NCBI GenBank assembly: GCA_028277625.1
Contig: JANQFW010000027.1
Location: 1 to 55,205, forward strand
Reading direction: 5' to 3'
Length of the DNA stretch: 55,205 nt
DNA from: Candidatus Gastranaerophilales bacterium
Lineage (GTDB): Bacteria; Cyanobacteriota; Vampirovibrionia; Gastranaerophilales; JANQFW01
The position numbers and the translations under genes were made by a program. The notes beneath the pieces are model-generated. The model saw only the letters and a program-made list of their open reading frames with translations. It was not told where the DNA came from and searched no databases. Positions 52,180-55,205 of the stretch are shown piece by piece (within the stretch, counting starts at the first letter, position 1; the number at the start of each line of letters is the position of its first letter).

Positions 52180-53197
52180 TTAAAACATTTTTAATGTCAG
52201 TTGCAACTGTTGCAGGCCAATCAGCATTAATGATAGCTCTGACAACGGCTGTTCTTTGTGCGCCGGCATTTATTACTTCTTGTATATTATCTAAGTTGAT
52301 GCCACCTATGGCAAACCAAGGTATTGATACATTTTGTGATGCCCACCCTACATATTCCAGTCCAACAGACTTGCGGCCCGGCTTGGTTGGAGTTTCAAAA
52401 ACAGGGCCTACACCAATATAATCAGCGCCGTTTTCTTCTGCGGTTTTAGCGTCTTCCGGGCAGTGTGTTGAAATACCTATTATTACATCGTTGCCCAGTA
52501 GTTTTCTTGCTGAGTGTATATCTATATCTTTTTGTCCTAGGTGTACACCATCAGCTTTGACTATTTGAGCAATGTCTATTCTATCGTTGATGATAAATAT
52601 AGCATCATACAATGCGCATAGTTCTTTAATCTTCTTTGCCAGCTCTAGGATCTCATCGGCGTGTGCTGTTTTTTCGCGAAGTTGGACAATATCAGCACCA
52701 CCTTCTAGTGCTGAGGCGACTTTATCTAAAAATTCATCGTGAGTTGCGTATTTTGTTCTATCTGTGACTAGGTATAGTTTGGCCTTTTGTAGCCTTTGGG
52801 CTTTTACTTTTTTTTGTAGCTCTTCAAACATCTTTTTTTCCATTGTGTATGACTGGTATCTTAATTCTTCGAAAGTAATGTTAGGGATATCATTTAAACT
52901 GCTAAATTCTGCTAGCGCGCGCAGGGCTTGTTGCAGTCTTTTAAAATTCGCCTGGAAAACATTGGTCAATGTTGTTTTATTAGTAGGGTTTGTTATATTG
53001 GTGCCAATGTCGCTTTCTGTGTCGCGAGACTTTAGCAAGTCTTCGTAGTTTGAGTTTAGGGTTTTGTTTAGTTCGTGCCTTGCGTATTTTAATTTTTTAG
53101 ATAATTCTTTATTATCCAAATAGAATCTGGCTATCTCTTCGATTACTCGCAGGGCTTCGTTTGCTCTATTTAAATTTACATCCAGTATTCTGTTCAC
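52172..53197 (-). CDS. thiE: Thiamine-phosphate synthase with N-terminal extension
   Basis: Joins HMP-PP and THZ-P into thiamine phosphate. The C-terminal TIM-barrel (about 140-341) has LYLVTDRTKYATHDEFLDKV, GADIVQLREKTAHADEIL, FIINDRIDIAQIVKADGVHL, GVGPVFETPTKPG and FAIGGINLDNI. The N-terminal 135 residues (MNRILDVNLNRANEALRVIE) form a helical domain known from cyanobacterial and some other ThiE proteins of about 340 residues. Length 341 fits that subtype and supports a cyanobacterial-lineage host. No thiG/thiO neighbours. Confidence 0.94.
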   Translation of the reverse strand: MNRILDVNLNRANEALRVIEEIARFYLDNKELSKKLKYARHELNKTLNSNYEDLLKSRDTESDIGTNITNPTNKTTLTNVFQANFKRLQQALRALAEFSSLNDIPNITFEELRYQSYTMEKKMFEELQKKVKAQRLQKAKLYLVTDRTKYATHDEFLDKVASALEGGADIVQLREKTAHADEILELAKKIKELCALYDAIFIINDRIDIAQIVKADGVHLGQKDIDIHSARKLLGNDVIIGISTHCPEDAKTAEENGADYIGVGPVFETPTKPGRKSVGLEYVGWASQNVSIPWFAIGGINLDNIQEVINAGAQRTAVVRAIINADWPATVATDIKNVLTT

Positions 53198-53407
53198 TGC
53201 TTTTGTTTTACCCCAGACTTAAAGTTTTGTTTCGCCGACGTGCTTGACCTTAATTTTTATATTAAAGAATTTTATTTACTTACTTATAATTTTAAAATTT
53301 GATATACCGGGTCGATTATAACACATAAACAAAATAAATTCTGTCTAAATGGCTATATATAAAACCTTTTAAAAATATTAAATTATTTTTTGAGGGAGGG
53401 AAGAGTA

Positions 53408-54016
53408 TTGGAAAAAAAGCAGAAAGATTTTTATTATTCGATGTCCTTGCCGGATTTAGTGAGGCTATGTCAGCAGGATGACAAGTTTGCACTGGAGACA
53501 TTAATAAAACGAAATGAAAAAATTGTTTACAATACCTTGTATCATTTGGACCCTAACCGACCTGACTTGTCAGACTTAACACAGGAAGTGCTTTTTAGGA
53601 TGGCAAGGTCAATAAAGAAAGTGCGGAACCCTGATACTTTTAAATATTGGCTCAATCAGATTATTACCAATCTTTTTTATGATGAATTAAGGCGTAAGAC
53701 ACGTAAGTTGCCTACTGTTTCTATTGATGAACCTATTTCGGATCAGGATTCTACATCTGCTGCGACGCGTGAAATACCCGATATTGGTCAAGTACCCGAA
53801 GAGACAATTTTGGGTAGTGAATTGGATGAAAAAATAAAAGAAGCAATTCAAAAATTACCGGAACAGTTTAAGATTGTTATCGTCTTAAGAGAATTACAGG
53901 GGTTGAGCTATGATGAAATAGCAAAAATAACCAAAACAAGTATTGGAACTGTAAAATCCAGGTTAGCTCGAGCGAGGGGCAAGCTACAAGACCATATAAG
54001 ACCTTACCTTCAGTAA
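53408..54016 (+). CDS. ECF-type RNA polymerase sigma factor
   Basis: Region 2 carries DLTQEVLFRMARSIKKVR, then FKYWLNQIITNLFYDELRRK (sigma70 region 2). A short linker leads to region 4 at about 145-200: AIQKLPEQFKIVIVLRELQG, then LSYDEIAKITKTSIGTVKSR, with RARGKL. Length about 202 is typical. Start TTG 53408 with GGGAGGG 6-9 bases ahead; an earlier TTG at 53390 is not preceded by one. Followed 24 bases later by a zinc anti-sigma factor, the usual pair for an envelope or redox stress response. Its own upstream 60 bases could hold an autoregulated promoter. Confidence 0.92.
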   Translation: MEKKQKDFYYSMSLPDLVRLCQQDDKFALETLIKRNEKIVYNTLYHLDPNRPDLSDLTQEVLFRMARSIKKVRNPDTFKYWLNQIITNLFYDELRRKTRKLPTVSIDEPISDQDSTSAATREIPDIGQVPEETILGSELDEKIKEAIQKLPEQFKIVIVLRELQGLSYDEIAKITKTSIGTVKSRLARARGKLQDHIRPYLQ

Positions 54017-54040
54017 TTTATCAATGAGAAAGGATTGATG

Positions 54041-54703
54041 ATGGAAGATCATATTTGTGGAGAAATTAAACCTTTGATACCAGATTTTCATGATGGAGAG
54101 ATAAAAGACAAGGAGCTGTATATAAAGATATCTGAGCATTTAAAGGTTTGTAAGGACTGTAGGATTGAGCTGCAAGAGCTTGAAGAGCTGTCTAAAATTG
54201 TGAAAAAATACTTTGATGTTGATGAATTTGAGAAGGATTATAAGTACCACAAAGATACCGAGCATTTGATAAATAGACTGGATGAGGTCCAATATTGCAA
54301 CAATGTACGTGATAAAATATCTGCTTATATTGATGATGAGTTGCTGGAACAAGATAGGTTGATAGTTGAAAAACATTTGAGAAAGTGCATTGTATGTTAT
54401 AAAGATTATGAAAACTTAAAGCTTACAAGCAAAATTGTACAAAAATATTTTAAAAATCTTAATTTTCCTGAGTCTGACGTGTCAGATCGTGTTATTGAAA
54501 GATTAGATAGGCATAAAAGCAAGAAGATAGCGATTTCCTTAGCTGTTGCAGCTGTATTGGGAATTGCTTTATTTCATTTTATGTTTATTAATGCCTTTAA
54601 GTTCGAAAATTTTGACAACAAGTCGTTAAAGAACAAAAATACTGAGCAGTCACCTGAGAAGAAATCTAAAACCGAGAAATTTCTTCCGGGCCTATCCTTC
54701 TAG
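54041..54703 (+). CDS. Anti-sigma factor with two zinc-finger ASD domains and one membrane helix
   Basis: Two anti-sigma zinc modules: HICGEIKPLIPDFHDGEI with EHLKVCKDCRIEL (about 3-45), and CNNVRDKISAYIDDELLEQD with KHLRKCIVCYKDY (about 85-127), each with the HxxxCxxC core and an upstream cysteine. One membrane helix (IAISLAVAAVLGIALFHFMF, about 164-183) is followed by a short polar C-terminal part outside. The start is one of ATG 54041 or 54038, with AAAGGA 4-7 bases upstream; the frame opens at TTG 54035. Sequesters the ECF factor encoded just upstream; release by proteolysis or redox of the cysteines is inferred. Confidence 0.88.
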   Translation: MEDHICGEIKPLIPDFHDGEIKDKELYIKISEHLKVCKDCRIELQELEELSKIVKKYFDVDEFEKDYKYHKDTEHLINRLDEVQYCNNVRDKISAYIDDELLEQDRLIVEKHLRKCIVCYKDYENLKLTSKIVQKYFKNLNFPESDVSDRVIERLDRHKSKKIAISLAVAAVLGIALFHFMFINAFKFENFDNKSLKNKNTEQSPEKKSKTEKFLPGLSF

Positions 54704-54723
54704 GGGGATAGGCATCCCCTTTT
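54690..54723 (+). terminator. Terminator overlapping the anti-sigma stop codon
   Basis: GCCTATCC (54690-54697) pairs with GGATAGGC (54706-54713); alternatively GGGGAT (54704-54709) pairs with ATCCCC (54714-54719) followed by four Ts. The two hairpins exclude each other; the second has the terminator form. Confidence 0.65.
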
Positions 54724-54923
54724 ATAGTTTACTGTTTAGTCAACGATAGGCTTAAGCTGTACATTTCAATTATAGCTTTAGTTCAATGTTACTGATGGAC
54801 TTTGTTTTGTGCTTTTCTTTCGGATAATGGTCACATATAAAAAATAGCAACGATAAACTTCCCTTTGCTAAGCAAAAGTCTGTCATTGCAGTCAATCATC
54901 TTTAATTTTTAAACAAAAATCCT

Positions 54924-55205
54924 TTAATAATGGGGCTTTTTCTTGTTTAATTCTTCTTTTTTACTGCTATTTATATCTATTATATTATTATTTATTTGAT
55001 TATTTTCATCTTTTAAAATACTAATATCGCCTGCTGAAGCGGTACTAGCCACCTTTGCAACAGCTGGTAATTCTTTGTAACTCTTTAAATTTGCTAATTT
55101 ATTACCGGAGCTGATTTTGACAAGTTTATACTTGCCCAACTTAAAGTTATCCAGCCTGTCCCAAGCTCTGATATACAAAGCTTTTTCTTTTACTTCCTGC
55201 TTTGC
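54924..55205 (-). CDS. C-terminal part of an unidentified protein, cut by the window edge
   Basis: The frame is open from the window edge (reading AKQEVKEKALYIRAWDRLDN, then FKLGKYKLVKISSGN) to the stop at 54924-54926. The tail is rich in lysine, asparagine and isoleucine and looks disordered (QINNNIIDINSSKKEELN). The gene starts outside the window, so the TTG at 55178 is not its start. No family can be called from 93 residues. Confidence 0.5.
   Translation of the reverse strand, partial: AKQEVKEKALYIRAWDRLDNFKLGKYKLVKISSGNKLANLKSYKELPAVAKVASTASAGDISILKDENNQINNNIIDINSSKKEELNKKKPHY

Overview
The window is an AT-rich bacterial chromosome segment (about 30% G+C by eye) with dense, mostly Shine-Dalgarno-led genes and many simple stem-loop terminators. 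Several features point to the non-photosynthetic sister lineage of Cyanobacteria (Melainabacteria / Vampirovibrionia, probably Gastranaerophilales-like): a full KaiB-KaiC pair, a two-domain ThiE of the cyanobacterial kind, a RpoE-like sigma / zinc anti-sigma pair in a Gram-negative-type envelope context, a complete RND-TolC pump, and several lineage-looking hypothetical proteins. The taxonomic assignment is inference. No rRNA, tRNA or CRISPR array was seen.

Layout. 1-6800: the start of a gene leaving the window on the left, then a TetR-controlled tripartite RND efflux operon (tetR, adaptor, pump, tolC) on the minus strand, with a palindromic operator over the tetR promoter. 7100-15000: an accessory surface/secretion island. 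It has two giant paralogous proteins with type IV (Flp-like) prepilin leaders, two paralogous MCNSC proteins with methionine runs and a calcium-loop-like domain, two further orphan proteins, paired duplicated promoter regions, very long perfect hairpin terminators, and copies of a dispersed stem-loop repeat. 15200-21000: a regulator built of four GntR-like winged helices, then a GAF-GAF-GAF histidine kinase followed by kaiB and kaiC, apparently one operon. 21000-29100: a FabK/nitronate-monooxygenase-like flavoprotein with a BadF-type ATPase, a DAACS carboxylate symporter, larC, a small zinc protein, a site-2 protease and a putative papain/C39-like cysteine protease.

29300-32600: two tandem AAA/ABC-type ATPases, the first intact in frame but altered at every catalytic motif, the second apparently active, translationally coupled to a small TOPRIM-like protein. 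This resembles OLD/DUF4276-type or PARIS-like nuclease modules and is the best candidate for an undescribed (possibly defence) system. 32600-36000: housekeeping genes (metallophosphoesterase, tmk, Lrp regulator divergent from an amino-acid racemase) and an orphan. 36050-36570: a wreck of an IS30 transposase and a DUF4143 ATPase. 36650-42650: an exopolysaccharide cluster (Wza-like, Wzc-like with a degenerate P-loop, Wzy-like, GT4). 42800-44450: a pRiA4b ORF-3-like protein and small membrane proteins.

44450-48060: the conserved pyrH-frr-cdsA-rnc run plus rpe. 48150-49460: a lone TOPRIM protein. 49970-55205: an orphan, a B-box membrane protein, a D-2-hydroxyacid dehydrogenase, thiE, an ECF sigma factor with its two-zinc-finger anti-sigma factor, and a gene leaving the window on the right.
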